Numbered from the stretch's first letter, positions 1 to 11,390 are shown. The stretch is 64,000 bases of DNA from Forficula auricularia (GCA_024734495.1 JALMQS010000128.1:17725079-17789078), one strand, 5' to 3'. Made by a program: numbers and translations. Notes: generated by a model from the letters alone, not told the origin.

Positions 1-127
1 CAGAAATTTTAAAACGGTAAACTGGCTGCTGTGTCAATTGCCGGGTTAGGTGAAAAATTTAATACACTATCCATCATATTAGTATATAGTATATTGTGGA
101 AATAAATCTTAAAAACAATCAATTATT

Positions 128-400
128 TTTAGTCGAATGTTTCCTATATTTGATTCAATCGCGAATCAAATGTAGGTAATTTTTGTCAAATATTGAGTTG
201 ATCACATCTTTTTCTCTCTTGGTCCAGACTTAAGACTCCGCAGACTCCAATAGCGTCATCCGCAGTAGTCTCGCGAAATATATATTTTTCAAAAAAGAGC
301 GATAAAAACAATTCTCGTTGATATATCAATTATTCTTTGATATATTGATGAGAAAAAATTATAAATTATTTTAAGCCTTTTAAAAGCTTTTTTCTTTCCT
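128..400. repeat. Dispersed repeat, partner at 39205-39385
   Basis: Bases 131-200 contain a short palindrome (GATTCAATCGCGAATC) and closely match 39205-39273 in the same orientation. The stretch at 310-370 matches 39330-39385 in the opposite orientation. The family is not recognised. I see no gene in 1-916. Confidence 0.5.
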
Positions 401-916
401 ATTATAAGAATCGTAAAATTAATTCAGTGGATTATTCAAAGTAGTGTAGGGTATACTAGCAACTTTTAATCTGGGCGATTTTGCTTAATATTCAGTCTGA
501 AAATTGATTTTGTAGAAGATAAATGTGTTTGTGTTCTCGTTCGTAGACAACTAAAAAGAACAAAAGAGCATAAGATTTTAGGTCCATCCAATAATAAGTA
601 GAAGACTAATGGATAATTTTATCAATTGTTTGAAAACTTAAGAAAAGACCCCACAAAAATTTTAAGCTTTCGTGTTGAAAATTTCAAAAATCTGTTGATA
701 TTAGTGGGTGGGACCTTGTATTTCTTACCATAATACTAAATTACGTTTAGCTGTGCAACAACAGAAAAAATTGACTAAGCAATTCAATATTTGAGAAACA
801 TTCTTATACCAAGTGGTAGTAAGAATGAGAAATCAAAAGGATTAACTAGTGTAGATTAGAGCGTATCTAAACTTTCAATAAATTGTTTATTGTTGCCTAA
901 AATCATGAATATTCAA

Positions 917-1714
917 TCTATATATATATAATTAAGGTTTTGTCTGTACATTGCTCCAAATCACGCCAAATTTTGGTTGCATGCGTTTCAAGCAAAGTTA
1001 TGAACGAAAACACCCTCAACAAAATTCCTGTCTCAGTCTGTATATTTCCGTCGTTTCCGAAAAGTTGCTCACGATTCACGTAAAAACGGCTGAAGGGATT
1101 ATTATGAAATTTCATATTTACATCAGATGTCTTCTAACTTACGTTTTTAGCTATATAACGTTTAGATATTTTGACCCCAGAAGGGGTTTTGTGGGGGGGG
1201 GCGTACAAATGAAAATTATCAAATAACTCCTAAAATATTAACTCTACGGCAAATTTTATTATGAGCAAAGTTGTAGGGGATGTGATTTCTGACAACGTTT
1301 GTTTAAAAAAATTCTCCCAAAAACCACCCAAAAAAAGGGGGCGGGGGGGTCAAAAAATGAAAATTCTTGCTCTTTGACCAAACTAAACCAAATTTTGTAT
1401 ACATAATCTGTGAGTCACTAGAAGACTAGAAATTCAAAAACTGGGTGCGGGGTATGGAGGGCACGGAGTGGGGCCCGGGGGGTGCAGGGTTTAGGTGAGG
1501 GTCCAGAGGCGTAGAGGGGCGGTGCGAGAGGGTGGTGGTGTTGGGGCGGTGGTTGGGCACGGGTGCGTGGTGCGGGGGGGTGGGAGGTGCTGGGTGGGGT
1601 TCGGGGGGGTGGTGGTTGGGAGTGGGGTATGAAGGTGGGGTTCGTGGGTTGGGGGTCCAGGGGGCGTGCTCCCTAGCCAGCAAGAGGGCCGCCGAAGGCG
1701 GGCCTTGCAGCTGG
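917..1714 (+). mobile_element. Non-autonomous Helitron, copy 1
   Basis: The element starts with TCTATATATATATAATTAAG next to A. It ends with a GC-rich hairpin (about 1689-1704) and then CAGCTGG followed by T. This is the Helitron layout: 5' TC, a 3' hairpin, CTRR, inserted between A and T. The interior matches copies at 10457, 36528 and 47111. It has no transposase. The 3' third (1440-1670) is an extremely G-rich run of TGGGGGTG-like units. Open frames there are low-complexity artefacts. Confidence 0.75.
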
Positions 1715-2106
1715 TAAGTTATAAATTTTTCTCATCATTTTCTCTCAAATATCTCCTGGATAATAGCATCCTGGAAATACATAAATAGAGTTCTATATTT
1801 CAGCTAATTTTTATATTTAAACATGATATTTTTTTATTTATTAAATTAATTTCTAATTGAATGGGCAGGGGGCTGATTTGTAATCTTCCCTAAGATCATA
1901 GGATCTATCAAAGTTTCAATACCATATGTCTCAAATCAAATATTTGTTTACTATAAACTCGGGATTCATTATTCTGTAGATCTAAGTTTTTACCACGACT
2001 GATCATATTCTCAGTGCGCCTGCGCCGAACATGAGGATGCTTGTAATATCTACCTCGAACGAAGCTAATATTGGTATTTTATATCCATTTATTAATCAAA
2101 TAATAC

Positions 2107-5100
2107 CTTTTTAGAGGATCAATATTTTGGGTAGTTATATCTTCAAATAAATTTAGCGGATCAGACTTAACTTTAAAATCTTGACCAATAAAAAATCTTC
2201 CCGATGAATCAGATCTGAGGACAAATTTTTTTATAACTATATATTGTATAAAAAATTTCAATTAAAAAGGAAAATGGCTATACTTAGTAGGTGGGCCTTT
2301 TAATTTAGGTATATTCCGTCTGTGGTTTTTTCCCATATAATGCTGTCGAGCATTCATCTTTGAAGTAAATGTAATATCACATTTGGCGCAATGTAAATAT
2401 TCTTTATCAATTTCCTGAAAGCAGCGTCAGGAATATTATTAATTATTGTAAATATTAAAATAAGGGTTCTTGAGAATTAGGAAGAAAAAAAATTTCTAAA
2501 TACTTATAAAATCTTTATCCAGAGATGTTTCGCCTCCAATAGATGGCTTTTTCAGACAGTAAACTATACTATATGTTTCGTAGTCAATCTATAATACAAG
2601 GATTGCATTCAAACATCAACTTCCAAATCACTCCAGTCAATCAAACACAAAGAGTTCATAATTTTTTTAACCGACTTCAAAAAAGGAGGAGGTTCTCAAT
2701 TCGACTGAATTTTTTTTTTGTATCCTTGTTACGATATCTTCGCCAATTGTGAACCGATTTTGATGAATTTTTATGCATTGGGTTCAGTATAGTTTCCGAT
2801 TACATTGGTATTGGACCTTTTTTGATATGTATATTCAGACATAACTTCTTTGTTTATGGACCGATTTCAATGATTCTTCTTTTATTGAAAAGGGGGGTCC
2901 CATATTAATTTGGTCAAGTTCTGATGATATGATCAATGACGAAATAACGTAAATCTCCAATTCTTATGAGCAAATAATCGAAATTATAATAAATAAAATT
3001 TTTTATAAAAAAATCTTAAAACATTCATTTAAAACCCGCAAACGTTTCGAGAGAATATCTATATTTATGAATTAAATTTTATCATTTTCTGATTCATTCG
3101 CCCGACGCTTTCTCTTACGAGATACATGCAAGGTATTATATTAAGTCACTATTAATAACATCACTAAAAAGAGAAAAAATAAAAATAATTTTTATAAAAC
3201 AAAATAAGACCGACTTCAAAAAAATTAAATGCTAGAAATAAAATAATAAGAACTCAAAAATAAAATAAAATGAACTAAAAGGTATAAAATAATTATCTAA
3301 TTTAGTTACAACTAAACGACGAAATATTAACATGAAATCACTTTTTGAAGTCGGTGCTAAACAAACTATATAGGCGAGCGTACCCGCCAAACGTACTAAG
3401 TAAGATCCGTCGAGTTGATTCATAAAATGTATATGTTTGGCACCGACTGCAAAAAGTGATTTCATATTAATATTTCATTGTTTAGTTGTAACTAAATTAG
3501 ATAATTATTTTATACCTTTTAGTGCATTTTATTTTATTTTTGAGTTATTATTTTATTTCTAGCATTTAATTTTTTTTGAAGTCGGTTTTATTTTTTTTTT
3601 ATAATTATATAAAAACATGTATAGTTTGTGATTGACTGGAGTGATTTGGAAGTTGATGTTTGAATGCAATGCTTGTTTTTAAGATTGACACGATATTTAT
3701 GGGAGAAATCCTCGGTTGGAGGCAGAACGTAGCTGAATAAACATGTAAAAAGTATTTAGAAACTTTTTTCTTCCTAATTTTCAAACTCCGTTCACTCGTT
3801 CACAACATAAATTTGTCCAACCTTGATCTAAACCCTACACCAATTTATACTGAAACTTGTATAGACACATATAGAAAAAATAAAATAAAATACATAGGAT
3901 CTGGCTAAATAGGCTTTAGTTCTGAATGGCAAAAAAAAAATACCTCAATATTCATTATCTTTTTTTGAAAATAATTTTACATGTTTTGAGATAATAATCA
4001 AAAATATTTTAATAATAATTTAAATAGCTTGAAGAATCTATTTTAATTCGTTAAGATATAAATAATTTGAAAAGCTAAAATATATTTATTTACTTATAAT
4101 GTTATAATATATTTGGAATCTAGATGAAAAAGTGACTTCTAAAAAGTACGAGATGTAATGATAATATAATTTAATAATATATGTGAAATTATTAATCAAG
4201 TTAGTAAATTTATTGATTTTTTTAAAATATAAATTAAAGAATAGAAACGATATTACCTCTTCTTTTTTCTCTATCTGGAATCGGATTGCCTGTTTTTATA
4301 CTCCATTCCAGTAAAAATTGGTTTACTTTTTTTTCATGAGTTTTTCCTGTGTAATGCATTTTCGCTTGTAATGTTGAATTCATAATTGCTTCACAGAGAT
4401 TACATTTCAAAGGAGTAAATTTCTCTTTTAGTTCTTTCGGCAAGCCTGCATCATTAAAGATAGTCCATGCTTGGGATTCTAAGATAAATTGCAGATGAAA
4501 TAAATTAATTGGTAGATAGTAAAATTGAAATTTTCAAAAAAGAAAATACTTTTTATTTTCGGTCTTTTAAGCTGATCTGTGTCAAATTTACTATCAGATA
4601 CCGGATCAGAATCTAAAATCAAGTCATTTGGATATAATACTACGATAAATTGCAAATGAATTAGATTGATTGGTAGGTATTAAAGTTAAATTTTCAAAAA
4701 AGAAAATACTTTTTTTCAGTTTTGGTCTTTTAATCCGTTCTGTGTTATTTTTAGAGTTAGATGCCGCATCAGGACCTAAAATTTTTGAATTTAATATTAA
4801 AATTAATTCCAGATTAATTAAATTAATTAGTACAAGACCACTTCGATTTTCGCAGAGAAAAATAAATCGATAAAATCAATTCGCGATAATTGTGATAAGT
4901 ATTAGGGGTAAAATGTGTGATCAATGTGTGATCATTAACAAGGATTTTTCAAATCTAATTAAATTTTATACAGGATAGGACAAATCTCCGTGCATAGTTC
5001 TGAAGGTAAATTAAAAAAATACAATAAAATGTATTTTTACATCCTAAACTTACAAGAAAATTTTATCTCATGTGCTTTTGAAAATAATATTGACCAAGTG

Positions 5101-7138
5101 GTGTCAGTCAGTGTCCAAAACGGTGCTGCAACTTGTGAAGTTTCTCATAACTCTTGTGAGCATTTATCAAGTATCTTTCTATTGTGTAATAAGCAAAATA
5201 TTCGATATTAGAGTGAAACCAATACGAGGTTGATCCACCAGAAGCCTTTGCAGAGTGATCATGCTACAGTTTGGTGCGTTGAGTCACAAATGGGGATCAT
5301 CAGACCTTACTTATTTGAAAAGGGAAATCGGGAAGCTACCAACAATTCGGAGCGGTATATGAGTATGGTCCAAAATTTGTTGGCCAGAGGTCTTGAAAAA
5401 ATTGGCCTGGAGAATATCTGGTTTCCGAAGGATGGGGCCACAGTAGCAACAATGCAGATTTCGAGGAAAATGTGCCCGGGCGCTTGATCTCACTGTGGCG
5501 CTATTACATGGCCCGCTAGCTCGCCAGATATGACCCTGTGCAACATTTTTTGTGGGGGCTATCCCAAAACCGAGATTTATAAACATCGTTCAAGGTAAGT
5601 GCGAACCCTAAAGAATCAATCCGGATAGAAATTCACCATATACCTCAAGAAATGATCGAAATATACTTCAAAAGTAGCTTGCAGTTTTTGGTACAATGAC
5701 GGACACCACTTGCCCAATATTATTTTAAAAATAAAAATTCGAGATTGCAAGTTTAGGATGTGAAAATAAATTGTTTATAACTTGAGGCCTGTTTTTTTTA
5801 AATTCACCTTCAAATCTAGGGACGGAGTTTTACCCTACCTTGTATGTATATGGGATAAAAATGAAATATGTGCACTTCTTATTATTTCGTCCATTACTTT
5901 GAGGGTAAATTACTTCTGTGTCCCGTCAATTTGTTCATCATTATATTATCGAAATGAGCTCTCTAGGTTAATTAGGTCATCATAATTCAGCTCTTGAACA
6001 TCACCTTTTTCAGTTTCTTTTAGTCCTAGATCGAAGTTAGCATAGTTATGTCATTGATAACATGAATTTCTTCATTTTCACATGCTTTGAAATAATTTGC
6101 ACAAAGATAAAGAGAAATATCTTTTGGCAAGATGGTCTCAGGTTGCTAAGCGTTATTTAATTCAGTGGTTCCTTGACATTGTCAATGCAATTTTTGATAC
6201 ATAAATGACTTCCAGAATTCTATCATAGTCGGAGCTTCATCTCCTGTAGTCCTTTCTATTGTTTGTGAAAAATATCTTCCTAGGAAATATGCCTTTAAGG
6301 ATGCGAATACATTTTGATCCATTGGCTGGATGATGTAAGTGGTATTAAGTGGTAAATAAATAACTTTACATTTTAGCACATGGTGTTGTTGGACATCTGG
6401 GTGCATTATCAATAATATTTAATGACTTGCAGAATGTTCCATCTTTGAGATAAAACAATTTTTAAACCAATCCTTGTTTTTGTTAATCAAATTTTTTATT
6501 GGATCTCCAATTTTTAATGTAGTGGGATATTTTTCGAGACCGCGATAATTCGAATTTGGAGAGCAATAATTGGAATTTTGGTAACAAATTATAAACCGCG
6601 ATAAATCGAAACTAATAAAATCGAGGTATTCCTGTAGATATTAAAATTAAAATAAAAACATACTTTTTTTAGTTTCGGTATTTTATATTGATCTATACCC
6701 TCTGGAGAATTAGATGCCGCACCCTGATCTAAAATTAAGTCATTTGTATTTAATATTGCAATAAATTGCAGATGAATTTAATTAATTAATGTTCAAAAAA
6801 AAAAATACTTTTTAGTTTTGGTATTTTAAAATGAATTGTGTCATCTTGAGAACTAGATGTCGGTGCAGGATCTAAAATGAATTCAATTGGATTTAATATT
6901 ACGAAATAAATTGTAGATGAATTAATTTAATTAATAGATTATATATAATTAAAAATGAAAATACTTTTTAGTTTTGGTATTTTAAACACATCTTTGTCAT
7001 CTTGAGAATTAGATGGTGTACCAGGATCTAAAATTTATTATCAATTGGATTTAATATTACAAAATATTATTTGATAAAATATTAATTTAATTTTCTTACC
7101 GGTAGGTCTTGGACGTTTTTCGGATTTTGAATTGTTAT
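2107..7138 (-). CDS. U1/matrin-type C2H2 zinc-finger protein (partial, multi-exon)
   Basis: Nine exons can be supported on the minus strand: 7100-7138, 6965-7027, 6809-6871, 6664-6728, 4710-4775, 4550-4612, 4257-4478, 2284-2414 and 2107-2214. Each is bounded by AG and GT. Exon 4257-4478 encodes a finger with spacing C-x2-C-x12-H-x5-H (PLKCNLCEAIMNSTLQAKMH onward). Exon 2284-2414 encodes a second with the same spacing (HCAKCDITFTSKMNARQHYM onward). This spacing is typical of U1-like/matrin-type fingers that bind structured RNA (ZMAT/ZNF346-like); the function here is inferred. The six upstream exons encode short linkers, five of them variants of DPxxxSNSQDDxxxxKxPKLK. Exons 4257-4478 and 2284-2414 do not join in phase (1 versus 0), so a small exon is probably missing between them. 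The start codon and the final exon were not found. Confidence 0.7.
2476..3781. repeat. 1.3 kb foldback element inside a zinc-finger-gene intron
   Basis: The outer arms are inverted copies. AATTAGGAAGAAAAAA at 2477 pairs with 3750-3780. TTGCATTCAAACATCAACTT at 2602 pairs with 3650-3672. CGCCTCCAAT at 2529 pairs with TTGGAGGCAG at 3715. Inside them lies a second repeat (2669-3590) with its own inverted ends. It separates the two zinc-finger exons and may hide a small exon. Confidence 0.75.
2669..3590 (+). repeat. ACCGACTTC-AAAAAAGG repeat, copy 1
   Basis: It begins AACCGACTTCAAAAAAGGAG and ends with the inverse, TTTTTTGAAGTCGG. It contains an internal palindrome (3210-3600) in which CACCGACT(T/G)CAAAAAGT recurs on both strands. 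A second copy is at 27742-28465. As far as I recall, sequences starting ACCGACTTCAAAAAAGGAGG are widespread in arthropod genomes. I do not assign the superfamily. Confidence 0.65.
5021..5775 (+). mobile_element. Tc1/mariner-like element remnant
   Basis: Bases 5021-5110 are repeated in inverted orientation at 5700-5775; ACATCCTAAACTT and ACCAAGTGGTGTC are shared. Between them lies a decayed transposase (5230-5740). It sits inside the zinc-finger gene, between linker exons 4710-4775 and 6664-6728. The duplicated arm includes the end of the coding region, so this is a rearranged copy rather than a clean full-length element. Confidence 0.6.
5230..5745 (+). pseudogene. IS630/Tc1-type transposase C-terminal half, broken
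   Basis: The readable stretch 5230-5487 contains ATVWCVESQMGIIRPYLF and then NIWFPKDGATVATMQ. These correspond to the region around the second catalytic aspartate (WFQQDGATAHTA-type) in insect Tc1-like transposases. Decayed equivalents of the later blocks continue to about 5740 (PGRLISL, FLWG, then DGHHLPNII near the end), with stops and frame changes. It is not functional. Confidence 0.65.
5950..6430 (-). pseudogene. Tigger/pogo-like DDE transposase fragment
   Basis: On the minus strand the frame at 6182-6412 reads VIYLPLNTTYIIQPMDQNVF. This matches the family motif after the second catalytic aspartate (FLPPNTTSLIQPMDQGVI-like). Just upstream, in a shifted frame near 6395-6420, IDNAPRCP resembles the LDNAPGHP block. 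Decayed C-terminal sequence continues to about 5950 and matches 11970-12140 in inverted orientation. Frameshifts and stops make it a pseudogene. Confidence 0.7.
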
Positions 7139-7219
7139 CTGAAAAAAAAAATAACAAATTTATAAATGTATTTGAACGAAATTTTCTCTTTGGAGAGAGA
7201 CGGACTGATAGAATTTTCA

Positions 7220-7545
7220 ACTGAACGTAATGAAAGGCAGCCCAGGGGTAATGAAGAAAGAAAAAATTATCATATATCCAAATAAGGTGTAATTTATTGG
7301 ATTTTCATTTCCTTCTTTCCTTTTAAATCGAAGTTTCGGAGGATTCTTTCCTCCTTCTTCATGGTGTCAAAGGGTCAATGAAGGAAACAAACAAGATGCT
7401 TTCTTCCTGTCTCATCAGCAGTGTTTAAAATTTCTTTCTTCCTTAGCAGAAGAATTAAAATAGAAAATAACATTTTTTTGATATGTGATGATTTTTTTCT
7501 TTCTTCACTACCCTTGGGCTGCCTTCCATTACTTTCAGTTGATAT
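7220..7545. repeat. Foldback repeat with a degenerate hammerhead-like core
   Basis: Bases 7221-7262 (AACGTAATGAAAGGCAGCCC) recur inverted at 7493-7541. The centre (7318-7385) belongs to the family seen at 16911, 17092 and 35530: GGAGGATTCTT next to TCGAAGTTTC. On the minus strand, 7330-7362 reads AUGAAGA, an AGGAGG/CCUCC hairpin, then GAAAC. This is a hammerhead-like core with a damaged first base. The mariner at 7549 is inserted at its right edge. Confidence 0.6.
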
Positions 7546-7548
7546 ATA

Positions 7549-9270
7549 CAGGGTGTTTCAGGAGGAATAGTAAATATTTAAGGAGGTGCTAGTAACGACG
7601 AATTGCAATAAAAAATGCCATATATTAGTTGTACAAATAGGTTTTGAGGGATTTTCAAAAGATGGAGTAACTAGCATTAAATCGCATCGGATCATCTTGT
7701 AACTATATTCATGTTAAAGCGTCATCATTTCCCTATAAAAATCAGTATCTATCATTTCGCTGAAGTATAAGCAACATACTTTCTTTGTGCTCTAACCATG
7801 TCAACGTTTATGCCAACAAAACTCAATTGCCGGAAGCGCTGCTTTTTTGTTTTCATTTGAAAAAAGTGCAGCTGATGGACATCGATTGCTGCGTGAAGCA
7901 TATGGGGAACATACTCCATCAATAAAAACATGCGAGTACTGGTTCCGGCATTTTAAAAGTGGCGATTTTGACACCAGGGACAAAGGACGAGAAGGGAGGC
8001 CAGTAAAGTTTGAAGACGCTGAGTTGGAGGCCTTATTGGATCAAGATTCATGCCAAACTCAAGAGTTCGCTGAAACCTTGGAAGTGACTCTACAAGCTAT
8101 TTCGAAGCGTCTCGTGGCCATGAGTATGGTGCAAAAACAAGAAAATTGGGTTCCCTATGAACTCAAGCCAAGAGACGTCGAACGACGTTTTTTCACGTGC
8201 GAACAACTGCTTCTAAGGCAAAATCGGAAGGGTTTTTTGCATCGAATCGTGACGTGGGGCGAAAAATGGATCCACTACGACAACCCAAAGAGCAGAAAGT
8301 CGTGGAGTAAGCCCGGCCATGCATCAACTTCAAGGGCCAAACCGAATATTCATGGCCAGAAGCTAATGCTGTGCATCTGGTGGGATCAGCTCGGAGTAAT
8401 CTACTATGAGCTACTCCAGCCTAACGAAACTATTACTGGGGAACGTTAACAACAGTTGAAGCTCAAACGCTCGCAATATGCCAAAAGACATGACAAAGTG
8501 ATCTTTCAGCACGACAACGCTCGGCCACATGTTGCAAAAATAGTCAAGGAAACTTTGGAGGCGCTTCAATGCGATGCCCTCCCACACCCGCCGTATTCAC
8601 CAGACAGACATTGCTTCTTCCGACTACCACTTGTTTCGGTCGATGACTCATGCCTGGCCGAGCAGCACTTCACTTCTTATGAAGAAGTCAAAAATTGGAT
8701 CGATTCTTGGATCGACTCAAAAGACGAGGAATTTTTTCAACGCGGAATCCGTATGCTGCCTGAAAGATGGGGAAAAGTCGTAGATAAGGATGGACAATAC
8801 TTTGAATAAAATACATTGTCCAATTTCTCTGAATAAAGCTTCAAAGGTACAAAAAAACCTCACAACTTATTTGTAGACCTAATAGCATGTGTCCAATTTT
8901 TATTGAGTACAGAGATACAGCTGTTAGTATGTAACCCAATATCGGCATAATCAGCATGTGTAAATACGTGAGGCAGGTTTACACGCTAAAGTACAGTACA
9001 CTTGGCCAACAAATCGCAATGAAAACTTCAATGTAAACTAAAGCAAAACTTCACAACTTGAACATCAACACTCTTCTGCTGACATTCGATAAATACGCCC
9101 ATAGCAACCCATAGCAACCGGCGTACCAAGACACGAAACGAAAATGCATTGAACTCAGCTGTATCTTTGTACTCGATAAAAACTGGACACATGTTATATG
9201 ACATTTTTTAATGAAATTCGTCTATACTACCACCTCCTTAAACATTTACTATTCCTCCTGAAACACCCTG
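7549..9270 (+). mobile_element. Mariner element with long ITRs
   Basis: Perfect outer ends CAGGGTGTTTCAGGAGGAAT face each other and are flanked by TA on both sides, the mariner target duplication. The similarity extends about 45 bp inward. At 1722 bp it is longer than the usual 1.3 kb. The excess lies after the transposase, where 8888-8923 (GTGTCCAATTTTTATTGAGT) is repeated inverted at 9158-9194, probably a secondary insertion or inverted duplication. Confidence 0.9.
7799..8806 (+). pseudogene. Mariner transposase (inactivated)
   Basis: The frame opens at 7799 (MSTFMPTK) and shifts near 7855 into [19 protein letters not shown]. It continues as a typical mariner transposase to 8449, where a stop interrupts it. 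It resumes at 8456 with FQHDNARPHVA (second catalytic Asp) and YSPD. It shifts again near 8605, where the third-Asp context ASSDYHLF is in another frame, and ends near GQYFE. The first catalytic motif, normally TGDEKW, reads TWGEKW, so that Asp is lost. The final block (MLPERWGKVV) resembles Mos1-like mariners. It cannot encode active enzyme. Confidence 0.9.
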
Positions 9271-9474
9271 TATATATATCCATATTTCAGGTAATTTTTA
9301 ATTTATATTTAGTGTTGGTTCTGGACTGGGGCCTGGGTACGTCTCTTTGTAGGTGGTTATAAATTTCTTTTCAATTTTCATTTTTTTACTTTAATTTCTT
9401 TTTTTTAATAATAATTTGTTCAGATTTTTTTATATAAATATTTGAATATATTTTATTTTCTAAATACAATAATA

Positions 9475-10010
9475 TATTTAAATAATATAAAAGATGTAGG
9501 GAAATATTATAATTCGATACCTGAAGGGGTACGATATATGGAGAAGTCTTTTTTGGTTGTATCTTCTTTTCTCAATTGTGATTCTAAAATAGAATTTGAA
9601 CCTAAAAAATGTATAAGAGCCAATTAATATTATCCATTCATATTACAGCAGTGGCATTTATAAATTAATAGATCTGATTGATTAATTAGATGACAATATT
9701 TAAAGTATAGTGAAATTTTATATATAGGTAGGTATATAATTTTCTAAATTATATAAAAGATGTAGGGAAATATTATAATTTGAACCTAAAGGAGTACGAT
9801 ATATGGAGGAATCTTTTTTGGTTGTATCTTCTTTTTTCATTAGTGATTCGTATAAAATAGAATTTGAACCTAAAAAAATGTATAAGAGCCAATTAATATA
9901 ATCCATTGATATTACAGCAGTGGCATTTATAAATATAATAGATCTAATCAATTAGGTGACAATCTTTAAAGTATAGTGAAATTTTATATTATATTATATA
10001 GGTATATAAT
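9475..10010. repeat. Tandem duplication, unit about 266 bp, two copies
   Basis: The stretch beginning AAGATGTAGGGAAATATTAT at 9491 recurs at 9757. Similarity continues through AGAGCCAATTAATAT and ACAGCAGTGGCATTTATA to the end of the second unit. Open frames inside are accidental. Confidence 0.85.
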
Positions 10011-10040
10011 TTTTGAGTTTTAGCTCTTACATATCTTTTG

Positions 10041-10202
10041 ACGAGGGGTGAACCGCGACCTAATATTGTGTACATCTACTTCCACTTTCATTTCTAAGTA
10101 GAAGACAATAGATAAAAGGGCATTATCTAATGAATTCCAAAATAATTCCACATAATTCCAAAGATGGTGTACACCTAATTCCAATCGTGGTTCACCCCTC
10201 GT
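10041..10202. mobile_element. 162 bp MITE with ACGAGGGGTGAAC ends, copy 1
   Basis: Inverted ends ACGAGGGGTGAACC and GGTTCACCCCTCGT bound an AT-rich interior with further inverted sequence (GTGTACAYCT near both ends). The flanks read CTTTTG on both sides, a possible 6-bp target duplication. A second copy is at 45307-45472. Confidence 0.75.
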
Positions 10203-10456
10203 CTTTTGATAATAGTCCCACAGAAATTACCAATAAATTTGATACAGTTTTTAATCTTTGGTATTTACATTCAAAGCTGCAAACTTTTTTCTTTAGTACC
10301 ATGAAAAATAATAAAAGGAGAAATAAATTAAAAATCCACCTTCTTTAAATAGCTAGAAGAGCGAGGACTGATTAGCTTTAGTTGGTTAAAGCATGATGCT
10401 ATCAAAGGTCAAATTATCGAATTCTCAACAGGTCTTAGTGTCTAAATAACTTTATA

Positions 10457-11390
10457 TTAAATATATATAAAATTAAGGTTTTGTCTGTACATTGCTCCAA
10501 ATCACGCCAAATTTTGGTTGCACACGTTTCAAGCAAATTTATGAACGAAAACACCCTCAACAAAATTCCTGTCTGTCTGTATGTCTGTTTCAGTGGTTTC
10601 CGAAAAGTTGCTCACGATTCACGTAAAAACGGTGAATGGATTATTATGAAATTTCATATTTACATCAGATGTCTTCTAACTTACGTTTTTAGCTATATAA
10701 CGTTTTGATATTTTGACCCCAGAAGGGGGTTTGGGGGGCGCACGAATGAAAATTATCAAATAACTCCTAAACTATTAACCGTACGGCAAATTTTATAATG
10801 AGCAAAGTTGTAGGGGGTGTGATTTCTGACAACTTTTGTTTAAAAAAATTTTTCCCAAAAACTCACCCAAAGGGGGGGGGGGGGGGTGAAAAAATATAAA
10901 TTCTTGCCCTTGAAGCAAACTCAACCAAATTTTGTATACATAATCTGTGGGTCACTAGAAGGCTAGAAATGCAAAATCTGGGTGCGGGGGTGGAATGGGG
11001 GTGGGGTGAGGAGTGATGCGGAGTAGGGTGGGGGTGCCGGGGGTGGTGTCCACGGGCATAGCGGGGGTGGGGTTCACGGGGCTAGGCGGCGGTGTAGTGC
11101 GCAGGGTTGGAGGGCACGGGATGGATGGGGTGCGGGTTGTGGTGTGGGGGCGGGGGTTGGGAACTGGTGCGGAGTGAGGGTGCTGGAGGGGTATTTAGGG
11201 GTGGGGGTAGTGGGTTAGGGTGTGGAATGGAGTGTTTGGGTGGTGGTGTGGGGGCGGGGGCTGAGCATGGTGCGGGGTGGGGGTGCGGTGGGTGGGAGGG
11301 GGGGGTGAGGGTGGAGTTCGATGGCTGGGGGTCCAGGGGGCGTGCCCTCTGGCTAGCAAGAGGGCCGCCGAAGACGGGTCTTGCAGCTAG
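10457..11390 (+). mobile_element. Non-autonomous Helitron, copy 2
   Basis: Same family as 917-1714, from AAAATTAAGGTTTTGTCTGT through the G-rich 3' region to the hairpin and CAGCTAG|T. The initial TC has been lost. The G-rich segment (10980-11340) is longer than in copy 1 and contains many GGGTGNGGG units. Confidence 0.75.

Noticed and set aside
1426..1717. Pro-rich (minus) and Gly-rich (plus) open frames; similar ones at 11107-11406 and 37091-37607
   Set aside because: They arise from the G-rich tandem units of the Helitron 3' region and differ between copies by frame.
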